Part shown: one piece after another, positions 54,119-63,020 of the stretch
Layout of the letters: every line of letters begins with the position of its first letter
Numbering within the stretch: the stretch's first letter is position 1
Assembly (NCBI GenBank): GCA_014804655.1
Contig: JAAUZK010000004.1
Coordinates: 217,504 to 281,503, forward strand
Source of the DNA: Lachnospiraceae bacterium
GTDB taxonomy: Bacteria; Bacillota; Clostridia; Lachnospirales; Lachnospiraceae
DNA: 64,000 nucleotides
Direction of reading: 5' to 3'
The notes under the pieces: generated by a model
Seen by the model: the letters and a program-made list of their open reading frames with translations, nothing else
Told to the model about the DNA's origin: nothing
The model's database searches: none
Made by a program: the position numbers and the translations under genes

Positions 54119-55657
54119 TTACATGTGTTCTACTTTTCTATATCGCTTCCCCTTCGTCGCCTTATTCGTCTCCAGCATTCCTATTTGAAGCATCAACCTT
54201 AGAACTTCCTTGGTTCTTGTCTCCTTAACTCCAAGAACTTCAACAAATTCTCCAGCTTTATACCACTTTCCTTCCTCCATATACTCAAGAACAGTATCTA
54301 TCTGCATTTGTGTCCTTTTCGTCACTTCTTTTCTGTCACTTTTTTCTGTCGCTTTTTTTCTGTCGCTTTTTTCTGTCGCTTTTTTTCTGTCGTTTTTTTC
54401 TGTCGCTTTTTTTCTGTCGTTTTTCTTAAATTCAAGTGTTAAAAACGTCCTGTCTGGGTTAAACTGTTCTTCGATCACCGGCTCAACCCAGCCTTCATCT
54501 GCCCATGTATTAAAGATATTCGGGACTCCACTTCCGGCGCGCTCGCCTACATCTACAAGGTTAAACATTTTAAGTAATACTTTATTGCGCGGATCGGATA
54601 TGCCGCCAATCCGCATTTGATCTTTACCTGTTCTGATTGAACCTGGATTTTCTAAAATAAGCCTGTCCTGTTCTTTCTTGACAACAACGCCCCGTACTCC
54701 AAAATAATCCGCATTAACAAGACAATTGGCCAGTGCTTCCCTCAACGAATCATGCACTGGTGTATTATCGATTCTTGTGCCATTTATAGTCTTAAACGGA
54801 ACTTTTATGTCCTTAATAATCTTATTATAAACTCTGTAATAAAAATCAAATACATTGCCGGACCATTCTCCGGAGCTTGACTGTAAACGGTCTGTCCAGC
54901 GGGTAACCGGATCAAGCATCTCCCTATAATCCAAGAAATATTCCGGAAATTGACGGACAATATTATATTCATCACCAAACATCAGCATACCTGCTGCCGT
55001 AGGATGCAGTTTCCCATCGTTGCTCGAAATTGCTGCCGCCCCGATGCTTCGAAGATACTCCTGATCATCCAATCGTTCAAATGGATGTCCCGGTCTCAAC
55101 GCTCTGTGACTATTTCTATATGCGTGTACCGTCTCGTAATTCAAATCTTCCATCGGTACTTCATCCAGCACCTTCATATCCATCGTTTCATCCGTCTGAT
55201 CACGAAGCATGACTTTTACCTGCGATTTTGTACAGTGATAGTCTCCTGAATGGTCTCGACGGAATGTGCCGTCAAAAATATCATCGTTGATATATATAGG
55301 CTTCTGCTCACGTTTTGCCACCGGAACATAAATTACTATTATCAAATCCTCACCGACATCATAAATTTCTATAGCCTCCTCAGTCAAAAGATTTACATTG
55401 ACCTTCTGGCGATTGTGAAGCAGATTCCACAAGTTTTCCAACAATTTGTCTTTATCGCTAACCTTTAAACCGGTAGTCTTCCAACTCTTATCTTTTTCTT
55501 CTTTCACGCCAAGAATGATCGCTCCACCATAGGTATTAGCAAAGGCTGAATATGTTACCCATAAAGCTACTGGAAGTCCTCCGTTGGCACGTTTCACTTC
55601 CAGACGGTTATTTTCTCTGTAGGAATCAAATTTTGTTATGTCGAACGTGGTCTTCAA
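54119..55657 (-). CDS. AlbA_2/HATPase_c_4 ATP-binding regulator with coding tandem repeat
   Basis: 512 residues. SYRENNRLEVKRANGG and FANTYGGAIILGVKEE are the Schlafen AlbA_2 domain (about 10-110), and LREALANCLVNADYFGVRG with GERAGSGVPNIF are the GHKL ATPase C-domain (about 320-420). A C-terminal winged helix (about 455-512) follows a Lys/Asp-rich linker made of four 9-residue units (NDRKKATEK type). Such proteins bind DNA or RNA as regulators; the GHKL half suggests ATP-controlled dimer switching. The start is TTG at 55657 after GGTGATAA. Target genes unknown. Confidence 0.8.
   Translation of the reverse strand: MKTTFDITKFDSYRENNRLEVKRANGGLPVALWVTYSAFANTYGGAIILGVKEEKDKSWKTTGLKVSDKDKLLENLWNLLHNRQKVNVNLLTEEAIEIYDVGEDLIIVIYVPVAKREQKPIYINDDIFDGTFRRDHSGDYHCTKSQVKVMLRDQTDETMDMKVLDEVPMEDLNYETVHAYRNSHRALRPGHPFERLDDQEYLRSIGAAAISSNDGKLHPTAAGMLMFGDEYNIVRQFPEYFLDYREMLDPVTRWTDRLQSSSGEWSGNVFDFYYRVYNKIIKDIKVPFKTINGTRIDNTPVHDSLREALANCLVNADYFGVRGVVVKKEQDRLILENPGSIRTGKDQMRIGGISDPRNKVLLKMFNLVDVGERAGSGVPNIFNTWADEGWVEPVIEEQFNPDRTFLTLEFKKNDRKKATEKNDRKKATEKSDRKKATEKSDRKEVTKRTQMQIDTVLEYMEEGKWYKAGEFVEVLGVKETRTKEVLRLMLQIGMLETNKATKGKRYRKVEHM
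54314..54421 (-). repeat. 27-bp coding tandem repeat (four units)
   Basis: Units at 54395-54421, 54368-54394, 54341-54367 and 54314-54340; the first three differ by one or two bases, the fourth is diverged in its second half. Each encodes 9 residues of the form (N/S)DRKKATEK, so the array changes linker length without shifting the frame. Confidence 0.85.
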
Positions 55658-55783
55658 ATTATCACCTTCTCCTAATATATAAATGTAGGATTTCAGTGCC
55701 CAACAACCGGTTGGGACTTAATCCTCTCATTGTTTAAACCGTATAATGATTAGACAGCGGACTGACGACACCTCCTAGGACCA

Positions 55784-55927
55784 TTAGCTGACATCACCAA
55801 AATCGTTATGGAATGCACGGGCAGATGCCATGAACCTATGTTAAAGGCTCTGCCTGAATCCGGATTATTTGTTTCCGTTGTAAATCCACAGCTGATCAAA
55901 AACTTCGGCAACAACTCTCTGCGCTAG
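55784..55927 (+). pseudogene. IS110-family transposase remnant
   Basis: A 47-codon frame ends at TAG 55925-55927. It reads VMECTGRCHEPMLKALPESG and SVVNPQLIKNFGNNSLR, the conserved middle of the IS110 DEDD transposase N-domain (E-x-T-G-x-Y...V-N-P...I-K-N). Start and the rest of the gene are missing. In the 307-bp gap 55658-55964 nothing else was recognised apart from the upstream region of the AlbA_2 gene. Confidence 0.75.
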
Positions 55928-55964
55928 TTCAAATCTGTCCCGCAGATACACGCAAGATTGTACG

Positions 55965-56426
55965 CTAATCCCAGTTCCCTTCCATATCAATATTTTCTTC
56001 AAAGAACATATCAAATATTGCCTCCTCAACAACTTTTACACATTCATCAATATTTTTCTTAATATCATTCCCCCAGAACCGAATTACAGTCCAGCCCATA
56101 AAGAGTAGTTTTTTATTAACTTCGTCATCTCGAGTAATATTTCTTGATATTTTACTAATCCAGAACTCACTGTTATTGCTTTTCTCTAATCTTGGTTTAA
56201 GCACTTCCCAGTCCTTTCCATGAAAGAACTCACTGTCACAGAATATAGTAATCTTATATTTTGTCAGAACTATGTCTGGGCTTCCTGGTAGCCCCTTATA
56301 ATTCTTTCTGTATCGATATCCCTTTTCCCATAAAGCATGTCTAAGCAGCACCTCAATCTTTGTATCCGAAGACTTGATGCACTGCATATTTTTCCTGCGT
56401 TGCTCCGGTGTTAATACATCCGGCAT
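55965..56426 (-). CDS. Very-short-patch repair endonuclease-like protein (Vsr)
   Basis: 153 residues from ATG 56426. TPEQRRKNMQCIKSSDTKIE, LPGSPDIVLTKYKITIFCDS and EFWISKISRNITRDDEVNKK follow Vsr, with the Asp of PDIV as the catalytic acid. In E. coli Vsr the Thr-His pair and following His residues lie in IFTHGCFWHxH; here that reads IFCDSEFFHGKDW, so the key pair is Cys-Asp. Vsr repairs T:G mismatches left by deaminated 5-methylcytosine, which fits the two cytosine methyltransferases in this operon. It is the last gene of the group, 16 bp after the LlaJI-like gene. Confidence 0.8.
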   Translation of the reverse strand: MPDVLTPEQRRKNMQCIKSSDTKIEVLLRHALWEKGYRYRKNYKGLPGSPDIVLTKYKITIFCDSEFFHGKDWEVLKPRLEKSNNSEFWISKISRNITRDDEVNKKLLFMGWTVIRFWGNDIKKNIDECVKVVEEAIFDMFFEENIDMEGNWD

Positions 56427-56441
56427 ATGTATCACCCTTTT

Positions 56442-57893
56442 CTAAAGCTTCAAATCATTAATATTCATCTTCTTTCCAGACAGATAATATTCATATGCTA
56501 ATGTAGCCGGCAAAAGTTTTACCTTAATGTTTTGCAATCCAAGGTCTTCCAGCATACGCATAGAAACTTCCCCTTTATCAATCACATGGTTTTGCTCTGT
56601 TGGCATCAAGAAACAATTACGAACAGATGAAAAGCCATGCTCTATAATAAACTTCTGATATGCAAGCTGATATAAATATTGCTTTGTAATAGATTCGATT
56701 CCAGGCTGACCATTAGGCTGCACATTTACCTCTAGTCTCGCATTATAATACTTTGCATCGAAAATAATAAATTCGTAACCATGATCTGTCTCTGATATAG
56801 TTACAAGATCAGGAACAAGTGTGTCCTTCGCTTCCTTGCCGCTTGCAGTCCACAAGGGCTTCTCAATTAAATCTTTTAGTTTCTTATTCCTATCGTATCC
56901 AGGCCTAAGGGACAAAGGCAACTTAAGTGCTCCCAATGGTCTATTAAGTTGGTTGTCCATAATATCGGCACATACATTTTCCCATACCAGATTAAAACTT
57001 GTCGTTCCAAATATAGAAAAACAATCTGTGTCAGTCAAATTACCACTACGATCTATATATGCATAAATCGTTTTTAAAACGAGTTGTTTTCGCGTATTAA
57101 ACTGCGTATTCAACTCATTCTCTATCCGATATAAAATGTATTCTTTATCGCCAAAATCCTCCAATTCCTCATCTGTAAGATCAACACCAGTAATTTCGAA
57201 TAAATCCAGTAAATCAGCATCTTGCAGTTCCTTTGACGCTCTTGTCAAAATACATTCATGTAATCGTTTAAAGTAATCATACTCATCATTTATTCTACGC
57301 TTGGTCTGTAAATCAGTATAATAAGGCCTGTTACTAGAAATTAATGTGAATGTCTCGTTAATAGTCCTTTCCCAAATGATTTCTCCTAAGCCGTTACTTT
57401 CTATAACATCTTCTGTATTGGTATATACATCCTTCTCGTAATAATCTTGAAGCAAAAACAGCAAGACAGCCAGCAGATTAAATGTCTGGCTTTCGCTGCT
57501 TTCATTAAACATTCTTACTATCTGCTCCTTGGAATTATATCGTTCCACTACCTTAAGCACCTGTTGCAATTCTACTGTTGGATTTTCTGCATGAAGCAAG
57601 TATTTCGGATAGCATTTAAGCGCACGTCCCGAAACAACAATGACTCCTACAAACGTAAAAACATACAAATACTCGTTTTCTCCCACTTCAACATCGGCAA
57701 CCTCAATATCTTCTTCCTGCAATTCAGACAAATCTTTTTGAAGATTCGAAGCCCTAACCGCTTTTAAAACACCGTATTCTTTTAGTTTTCTGATGTAAGA
57801 TACAACATCTAACTCGGAACATTCAAGAATATCGCAAAGTTCCTGCTGTGTATATCTCCTTTGTTCTCTAACAAACTTTGAGATCATATGCAT
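56442..57893 (-). CDS. LlaJI-type restriction subunit (R2)
   Basis: 483 residues. An N-terminal winged-helix-like part (TQQELCDILECSELDVVSYIRKLKEYG cannot be quoted fully; QQELCDILECSELD) is followed by a long middle region and a C-terminal nuclease-like core with PDLVTISE...FIIFDAKYYN (D...D-A-K) and QLAYQKF. This matches the LlaJI endonuclease family (PF09563), the nuclease partner of a McrB-like motor. LlaJI cuts unmethylated GACGC sites. Recognition here is not known. RBS GGAGGTC, 10 bp after the motor gene. Confidence 0.77.
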   Translation of the reverse strand: MHMISKFVREQRRYTQQELCDILECSELDVVSYIRKLKEYGVLKAVRASNLQKDLSELQEEDIEVADVEVGENEYLYVFTFVGVIVVSGRALKCYPKYLLHAENPTVELQQVLKVVERYNSKEQIVRMFNESSESQTFNLLAVLLFLLQDYYEKDVYTNTEDVIESNGLGEIIWERTINETFTLISSNRPYYTDLQTKRRINDEYDYFKRLHECILTRASKELQDADLLDLFEITGVDLTDEELEDFGDKEYILYRIENELNTQFNTRKQLVLKTIYAYIDRSGNLTDTDCFSIFGTTSFNLVWENVCADIMDNQLNRPLGALKLPLSLRPGYDRNKKLKDLIEKPLWTASGKEAKDTLVPDLVTISETDHGYEFIIFDAKYYNARLEVNVQPNGQPGIESITKQYLYQLAYQKFIIEHGFSSVRNCFLMPTEQNHVIDKGEVSMRMLEDLGLQNIKVKLLPATLAYEYYLSGKKMNINDLKL

Positions 57894-57902
57894 TGACCTC
57901 CA

Positions 57903-59357
57903 TTATTTTGATATAGAATCTGTACCTGCTAAAGGACCTGTTAAGTCTATCGGTTCTGCTTCCATCTGAATGTCCTGGTTAAATATTCCAATACCATGCT
58001 CATCAAATTCTTTACATATCTCAGAATATCTACTACTATTCTTAAAACATCCCTCAAATAACGATGATCTCTTCTGTTTCGCTGCATCTTCAAATAGGTA
58101 CATAATAACCTTACTCTTAAATGTATCTGCAAATCTCGTTTTGTCTATTTCATTTCCCGTTTCTGGCACAACAATATCGCGAACAATGAAATAAGGTCCC
58201 AACTGTTTATCTTCATTGATTTTTTGTTTAGCCAGGAAGTTATTAATGGCTTTACGAAGCTTATTCCACTCAACCTTCTGGGATAAAGACGAACCAACCT
58301 CAACTGTTTTCCCATTCAAATCACCATCATTTTCATTGATTCCAATATATTTAAACTCCCATCTTCTCTTGAATGCTGTATCCATAGGAAAGACACCCTG
58401 ATCAGCACTATTCATTGTTGCCCACAAAAACAGGTTATTCGGAATCTTAATCTTTAAATAATCCTCTGGTGCGCCTCCTAATTCTTCAGAAAGATACTTT
58501 TTCATATCCTCTGTAGCCTCTATTGGATACTCGCTTACACCCTTTGAATTTCTGTCTAAGAGCTGAAAAACATCGCCAAAAACTGCTGCTACATTTGCCC
58601 GATTAATTTCTTCAATAATCAGCAGAAAAGGGGTCACATTATCAGTACGACCGTTCTTGAGCGCTTTTACCAGCATCCTCATAAAAGGTCCAGGAACATA
58701 CTTATAGGTAATAGTATCTTTTCCGTCACTATCTATACAAGGAACAGGCTTATACGTGCCAACAAAGCTCGCATAGGAATAATCCGGATGAAACGTTACT
58801 CTTTCATAGTCCGTTTCATTATCTTTTCCAATGAGTTTTTCTTTTTCCTGGTTAATAGTGAAGCTCTTTCCTGTCCCTGGTGCGCCGAAAATGATGCAAT
58901 TCCTCGGAAAATCTTTTTTAAGAGAAGTTTCGAAACATATAGGTTTCGATGACTCTTCTTCTCTTGATTCAAGAACTTTTCTCGATTTATTAAGCATACG
59001 CCTAATTACATCATTGTACTGGCTTTCACTAGTTTTAATGAATAAAGTTCTGCTTTTGTTTGCTGATACCAAAGACACGATTGATGCGTTTGTATCTTTT
59101 AATGCTGGTCCTTCTTCAATTTCAATCTTCTTCTTGAATATACATTCTTTATCACTTATTTTCTGTGTTACTTCAAACACATATCTAAACTGGTCGGTAG
59201 GATCATCCACATAGCCAAGCACCTTATCACCGACAGCTGTATCCTTAAAAACATCCTGCTTGTCCTTATAGGCAAATGTGTACTGAATATCTAATCCACT
59301 TCCAGCTATCGAAAACGTCTTCACAACATCATCCTGAATAAGTATATAATGATTCAT
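57903..59357 (-). CDS. EVE-like + McrB-type AAA+ motor (LlaJI R1-like)
   Basis: 484 residues. Residues about 1-95 (MNHYILIQDDV, VGDKVLGYVDD, FRYVFEVTQKI) look like an EVE/PUA modified-base-reading domain. The AAA+ core has FGAPGTGKSFTINQ (Walker A), LLIIEEINRANVAAVFGDV (Walker B) and ATMNSADQGVFPMDTAFKRRW, a variant of the McrB GTPase signature MNTADRS. It should act as the NTP-driven translocation and specificity-linked subunit with the R2 nuclease. RBS GGAGGG 8 nt before the ATG. The EVE call is by pattern only. Confidence 0.8.
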   Translation of the reverse strand: MNHYILIQDDVVKTFSIAGSGLDIQYTFAYKDKQDVFKDTAVGDKVLGYVDDPTDQFRYVFEVTQKISDKECIFKKKIEIEEGPALKDTNASIVSLVSANKSRTLFIKTSESQYNDVIRRMLNKSRKVLESREEESSKPICFETSLKKDFPRNCIIFGAPGTGKSFTINQEKEKLIGKDNETDYERVTFHPDYSYASFVGTYKPVPCIDSDGKDTITYKYVPGPFMRMLVKALKNGRTDNVTPFLLIIEEINRANVAAVFGDVFQLLDRNSKGVSEYPIEATEDMKKYLSEELGGAPEDYLKIKIPNNLFLWATMNSADQGVFPMDTAFKRRWEFKYIGINENDGDLNGKTVEVGSSLSQKVEWNKLRKAINNFLAKQKINEDKQLGPYFIVRDIVVPETGNEIDKTRFADTFKSKVIMYLFEDAAKQKRSSLFEGCFKNSSRYSEICKEFDEHGIGIFNQDIQMEAEPIDLTGPLAGTDSISK

Positions 59358-59361
59358 CCGA

Positions 59362-60021
59362 TTAATCCCTCCACTCCATAATATGTTCCGTATAGGTAAG
59401 CATTCGGTCTAGCTGTTTACTTTTTATATCAACTTCTATATAGTCCTGATATGTAAAATCAGATAAGATACTGTTTCCATCAATAACTAAATCATAAAAA
59501 TCTGTAGTAGATGGTGATGTCTTCTTTTTTTTCGAAGTTTCCTTAAAAAGTATATCTAATGTGCATTTCCCTCCCCGATAGAAAACATCTATTCTATAAT
59601 TGTTATCAATAACATATTGCGGCAAGGCACCAGACCTAATAATCTCTGCATATGTTTTCCCTTTTTGTAAAACAATAACATCTCGATGGACCAGATTTAA
59701 GTAGTATTTGACGTTCCCAGCTGAATCTTCGTGTCGCTCGAATACAATTTCATCTCCAACATCAGCCAAGCTCTTCCGAAAGTATTCACCCAGACCTGAA
59801 ATTCGCTCCTGATTATTCTGTCCGGTTTGCGTATATTTAATGTTAGATGTTGCTGGTACATACACCTGTCCACTCCGACTATCTTCTATGGTCATCGCCA
59901 CATTATTTTCAAACATACTCGATAAATCTACTTCATTTGGTATCGCCACATAAGTATCGTTGGTAGCACCTTTGCCAAGCTCGGTAGCGTTTAATCGCTT
60001 CGTAAAAGTTCTAATTTTCAT
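59362..60021 (-). CDS. Putative B3/EcoRII-N-like DNA-binding protein
   Basis: 219 residues from ATG 60021, 11 bp inside the end of the methyltransferase gene and behind GGAGG. RISGLGEYFRKSLADVGDEIVFER resembles the pattern of B3/EcoRII N-terminal domains, known at the N-terminus of R1.LlaJI. In this locus the domain stands as a separate protein, with the motor downstream starting only 4 bp later. It may supply sequence recognition to the motor. The C-terminal part (from about 110) is not recognised. Confidence in the fold is moderate. Confidence 0.5.
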   Translation of the reverse strand: MKIRTFTKRLNATELGKGATNDTYVAIPNEVDLSSMFENNVAMTIEDSRSGQVYVPATSNIKYTQTGQNNQERISGLGEYFRKSLADVGDEIVFERHEDSAGNVKYYLNLVHRDVIVLQKGKTYAEIIRSGALPQYVIDNNYRIDVFYRGGKCTLDILFKETSKKKKTSPSTTDFYDLVIDGNSILSDFTYQDYIEVDIKSKQLDRMLTYTEHIMEWRD

Positions 60022-61546
60022 AAACATCATCCTCCAAAATAGGTTTAATAGCTTCAGCAATTCCTCTTGCCATAACAACAGGTACCGCATTACCTATTTG
60101 AATATATGTTTTCAAGTATGGTCCCATAAATAGATAATCGTCCGGAAACGATTGCACTCTAGCTGCTTCTCTTGGAGTAATCGCTCTGTCTTCATATGGA
60201 TGAATGTGGGAATGACAGTCAGAGCGTAAATGAGCCGTAATAGTTCTACATGGTCTATCTCCGTAAAGCCTAAAGTACTTATCTTTAAATTTGTCATTCC
60301 GATGTGCATATGGCATTATATCTGCAATCTTGGAATCTGTAGCATCATCTCCCGGGTTCATTCTGGAATAAATCTCTTGATTTAGTTCGCTACAATACCT
60401 AGCTTTATGATTAAAAACAAGAGACATATTTCTTCCTTCATTAATCAGTTTTAAATAATCATTTTCTGTTCCCTCATAGGGGTTTACATCTATTTTTCTT
60501 CCGCCCTCTTCTGTATCTACTTCCCCAACTCCCATCATATGAGGAGCTAATAATGGACGCACGCCTTCAAGTGCTGATGAAAGATTATACTGTGGCTTTC
60601 CCTTATTATTGTGCTCAATTGTTGTGAATATGTTCTCTGGTTTAATATTATGTTTGTCAGAAATATCATTTCTAACAGCTATGTAAATCAATCGCTCTCT
60701 GCTCTGCGCAACGGAAAAGTCTGATGACAAAAGCAATCTATAAGCAACACTATATGAATATTTATTCTTATCCCTTACCACATGAATACTTTCATAATCC
60801 TCAACTACCTGATCAGCCACTTTAAGCATGCCTTTAACATTTTCCATTACAACAATTTTGGGGCACAATTTTTCAACGCACCTCAAAAAGTATTTATACA
60901 ACTCATTTCTTGGATCATCTATAACTCTATGATGCTTATTAGCTGAGCTAAACCCCTGACAAGGCGGTCCGCCAATAACGATATCAACGCTTTCAGAAAA
61001 ATACTTATCAATATCTTCTGATATTTTTCTGATATCATCACATACTATCCTATCATCTGGTATTTCCGGATGATTGTATCTATATGTTTCAATACATAAT
61101 TGTTCAAAATCATTAGCAAAGACAATTTTATATCCATTTTGTCGAAATCCCAAGCCCAACCCACCGGCACCACAAAACAGATCAACTAAAGTTATTCCTT
61201 TACGTTCTTTTTCTGCTTTCTGCATTTCTAATCGTCTGGTATTATTAAGCTTTAAAACAAACGGCGAAATTATATCCGAATATAATATTTCTGTTGCCAC
61301 TGCACTAAGTAAATCATAGTACTTATCTTTCATTAAAAATTTTTTGAGCCTCGTCATGTCTTCAATGCCGTCTACCAACCCCATTTCTTTGAGTTTTATA
61401 TAGCATTTTTCTTCCGAAGTCATCTGCAACTGAAGGTTGCTATTCTTGCAAACTGCAAACACAATTTTTGTATATATATCGATCTTTTCTTTAAAATAAT
61501 TTTTATCTGCATTATTCTGTAGTTCTGTCACTCTCTGAAATATCAT
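60011..61546 (-). CDS. DNA C5-cytosine methyltransferase
   Basis: About 511 residues. LVDLFCGAGGLGLGF (motif I), GGPPCQGFSSANK (motif IV with catalytic Cys), VVMENVKGML (motif VI), SVAQSRERLIYIAVR (motif VIII) and YIQIGNAVPVVMARGI (motif X) are in order. An N-terminal extension of about 110 residues is present. It methylates cytosine at one strand or asymmetric form of the recognition site; LlaJI has two such enzymes, one per strand. ATG 61546 follows AGGAGGAG, overlapping the next methyltransferase by 35 bp. Confidence 0.9.
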   Translation of the reverse strand: MIFQRVTELQNNADKNYFKEKIDIYTKIVFAVCKNSNLQLQMTSEEKCYIKLKEMGLVDGIEDMTRLKKFLMKDKYYDLLSAVATEILYSDIISPFVLKLNNTRRLEMQKAEKERKGITLVDLFCGAGGLGLGFRQNGYKIVFANDFEQLCIETYRYNHPEIPDDRIVCDDIRKISEDIDKYFSESVDIVIGGPPCQGFSSANKHHRVIDDPRNELYKYFLRCVEKLCPKIVVMENVKGMLKVADQVVEDYESIHVVRDKNKYSYSVAYRLLLSSDFSVAQSRERLIYIAVRNDISDKHNIKPENIFTTIEHNNKGKPQYNLSSALEGVRPLLAPHMMGVGEVDTEEGGRKIDVNPYEGTENDYLKLINEGRNMSLVFNHKARYCSELNQEIYSRMNPGDDATDSKIADIMPYAHRNDKFKDKYFRLYGDRPCRTITAHLRSDCHSHIHPYEDRAITPREAARVQSFPDDYLFMGPYLKTYIQIGNAVPVVMARGIAEAIKPILEDDVYEN

Positions 61547-62777
61547 CAGAGTTCTCCTCCTTATCGACTTCCTCAAGCATTTTTCTCACACCCTTGGCTA
61601 TTGCCTCAGCTAATAGTGGAGGCACAGCATTTCCTATCTGCTTAAACTGATCCGTTCTTGATCCTTCAAAAACAAAATCATCCGAAAATGACTGCAATCT
61701 TGCTGCCTCTCGTACAGTTATACTTCTTCCCTGCGCAGGGTCCGGATGTATAAACTGATTTCCATCCTTATACAAATGTGCAATGATCGTCTTTGCTGGT
61801 GCATCCCACCACTGAACCTTGTAACTATTAAAGAAAACTCTCTTTTTCTCGTGCCCTAAATCAGGTCGGAAATCCAGAAGTTGTAAAAAATTCCAGTGAT
61901 TTTCAGCCATTACTCTGTAGCGTTCAACATCTTTTTCATTGTTTCTTCTCGGCACATGGTCCCGCAATACCATATTCTGGGGATTCCGTATCTTCCTCAC
62001 AAAATCATTACAAGATTCGTATGTATTGGGATACTCCATTTCTTTTGTTCCTTGACCTTGCTGCAATGCTGGCAGATCTCCAATAGCCTCTCTTACAGTA
62101 ACATATCGAATTTTTCCTTCTTTTTCTTTTTCTGATGACTCTGGTAAATAATGAGTCTTCTCTATTGCCGCATAAACATCCCGCGGATCAACATCTAAGT
62201 CCCTTCTTACGCCAAGTAAAATTACGCGTTTTCTTTCCTGAGGTACTCCGTAATTAGTCGCGTTTAAAACAATAATACTTGCGTTACTTAAAACTTTGTA
62301 ATTTCTTCTAAGCCGCCTAAGAATCATTTTGAAAATACTTTTTCCTTTAACTTCTGTATCCAGTAATCCAGTAACATTCTCAAAGACAAAAAATTTGGGT
62401 TTGAAATGATTCAGCACTTTAACGTAATTTTCAAAAAGATAGTTTCTGGGATCATCCTGCATATTATTCACGTCTTTAGCTTTCCCTAAGGGGGAGAAGC
62501 TTTGACATGGCGGTCCACCAATAATAATATCAACTTCATTATTCCCAACAATGTCGCTTATTCTTTTTACTATATCTTTAGAAGTGATATCCGCTTCTAA
62601 TACTGCTCTATCTGCATCTTGATATCCATAATACCGCATGCGCGTTTTTAGGGTTTCACAAGCCATGTGATCTATTTCAACATGTGCCAGCGCATTAAAT
62701 CCCTGCCTATAAAATCCTTCGCTCAAACCACCACAGCCGGCAAATAAATCAATAAAATTAAACTTTTTTCCAGCCAT
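61512..62777 (-). CDS. DNA C5-cytosine methyltransferase
   Basis: 421 residues from ATG 62777, which lies one base after the TAA of the small HTH gene. FIDLFAGCGGLSEGFYRQG (motif I), GGPPCQSFSPLGKAK (motif IV), FVFENVTGLL (VI), VPQERKRVILLGVR (VIII) and FKQIGNAVPPLLAEAI (X) are clear. It is the second methyltransferase of the LlaJI-type operon. The longer frame from 62906 reads through the HTH gene in another frame and is not the start. Confidence 0.9.
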   Translation of the reverse strand: MAGKKFNFIDLFAGCGGLSEGFYRQGFNALAHVEIDHMACETLKTRMRYYGYQDADRAVLEADITSKDIVKRISDIVGNNEVDIIIGGPPCQSFSPLGKAKDVNNMQDDPRNYLFENYVKVLNHFKPKFFVFENVTGLLDTEVKGKSIFKMILRRLRRNYKVLSNASIIVLNATNYGVPQERKRVILLGVRRDLDVDPRDVYAAIEKTHYLPESSEKEKEGKIRYVTVREAIGDLPALQQGQGTKEMEYPNTYESCNDFVRKIRNPQNMVLRDHVPRRNNEKDVERYRVMAENHWNFLQLLDFRPDLGHEKKRVFFNSYKVQWWDAPAKTIIAHLYKDGNQFIHPDPAQGRSITVREAARLQSFSDDFVFEGSRTDQFKQIGNAVPPLLAEAIAKGVRKMLEEVDKEENSDDISESDRTTE

Positions 62778-62778
62778 C

Positions 62779-62955
62779 TTACACCTCTGATTTCTTATTC
62801 TCAGGGACATATTCCAGAACGTCACTAATATCGCATTCGAACATCTGATATATTTTATCCAATGTCCAAATGTATGTTTTTTCATCCTCACGATATAAAT
62901 CTCCAAGCGTATTTGGATGAATGCCAGTTAGTATAGACAAATGCTTTCTTATCAT
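62779..62955 (-). CDS. Small Xre-family HTH protein, operon leader
   Basis: 58 residues. LTGIHPNTLGDLYREDEKT and LDKIYQMFECDISDVLEYVP match the second half of the small Cro/C1 regulators that end in CDVSDLLEY(V/I)P. The first part is short: LS is followed at once by ILTGIHPNT, whereas related proteins as I recall have about 12 more residues (helices 1-2). Its stop is one base from the methyltransferase start. RBS GGGTGA precedes ATG 62955. It likely acts as the operon's regulator; the shortened HTH may weaken DNA binding. Confidence 0.75.
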   Translation of the reverse strand: MIRKHLSILTGIHPNTLGDLYREDEKTYIWTLDKIYQMFECDISDVLEYVPENKKSEV

Positions 62956-62991
62956 TTTTCACCCATCAACTTACACAGTTTAATTCATATC

Positions 62992-63020
62992 ATTTTATGG
63001 CCTGCTTATAATTGCCCCAA
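62992..63020 (-). promoter_or_regulatory. Candidate promoter of the LlaJI-type operon
   Basis: On the minus strand TTGGGG (63015-63020), 17-bp spacer, TAAAAT (62992-62997), about 37 bp before ATG 62955. The -35 box is weak. The rest of the 575-bp gap (to 63530) is AT-rich, and apart from the toxin promoter at 63433 I see nothing else in it. Confidence 0.4.

Noticed and set aside
54314..54421. Repeat array considered as CRISPR
   Set aside because: Units are contiguous, without spacers, and in frame within a coding gene.
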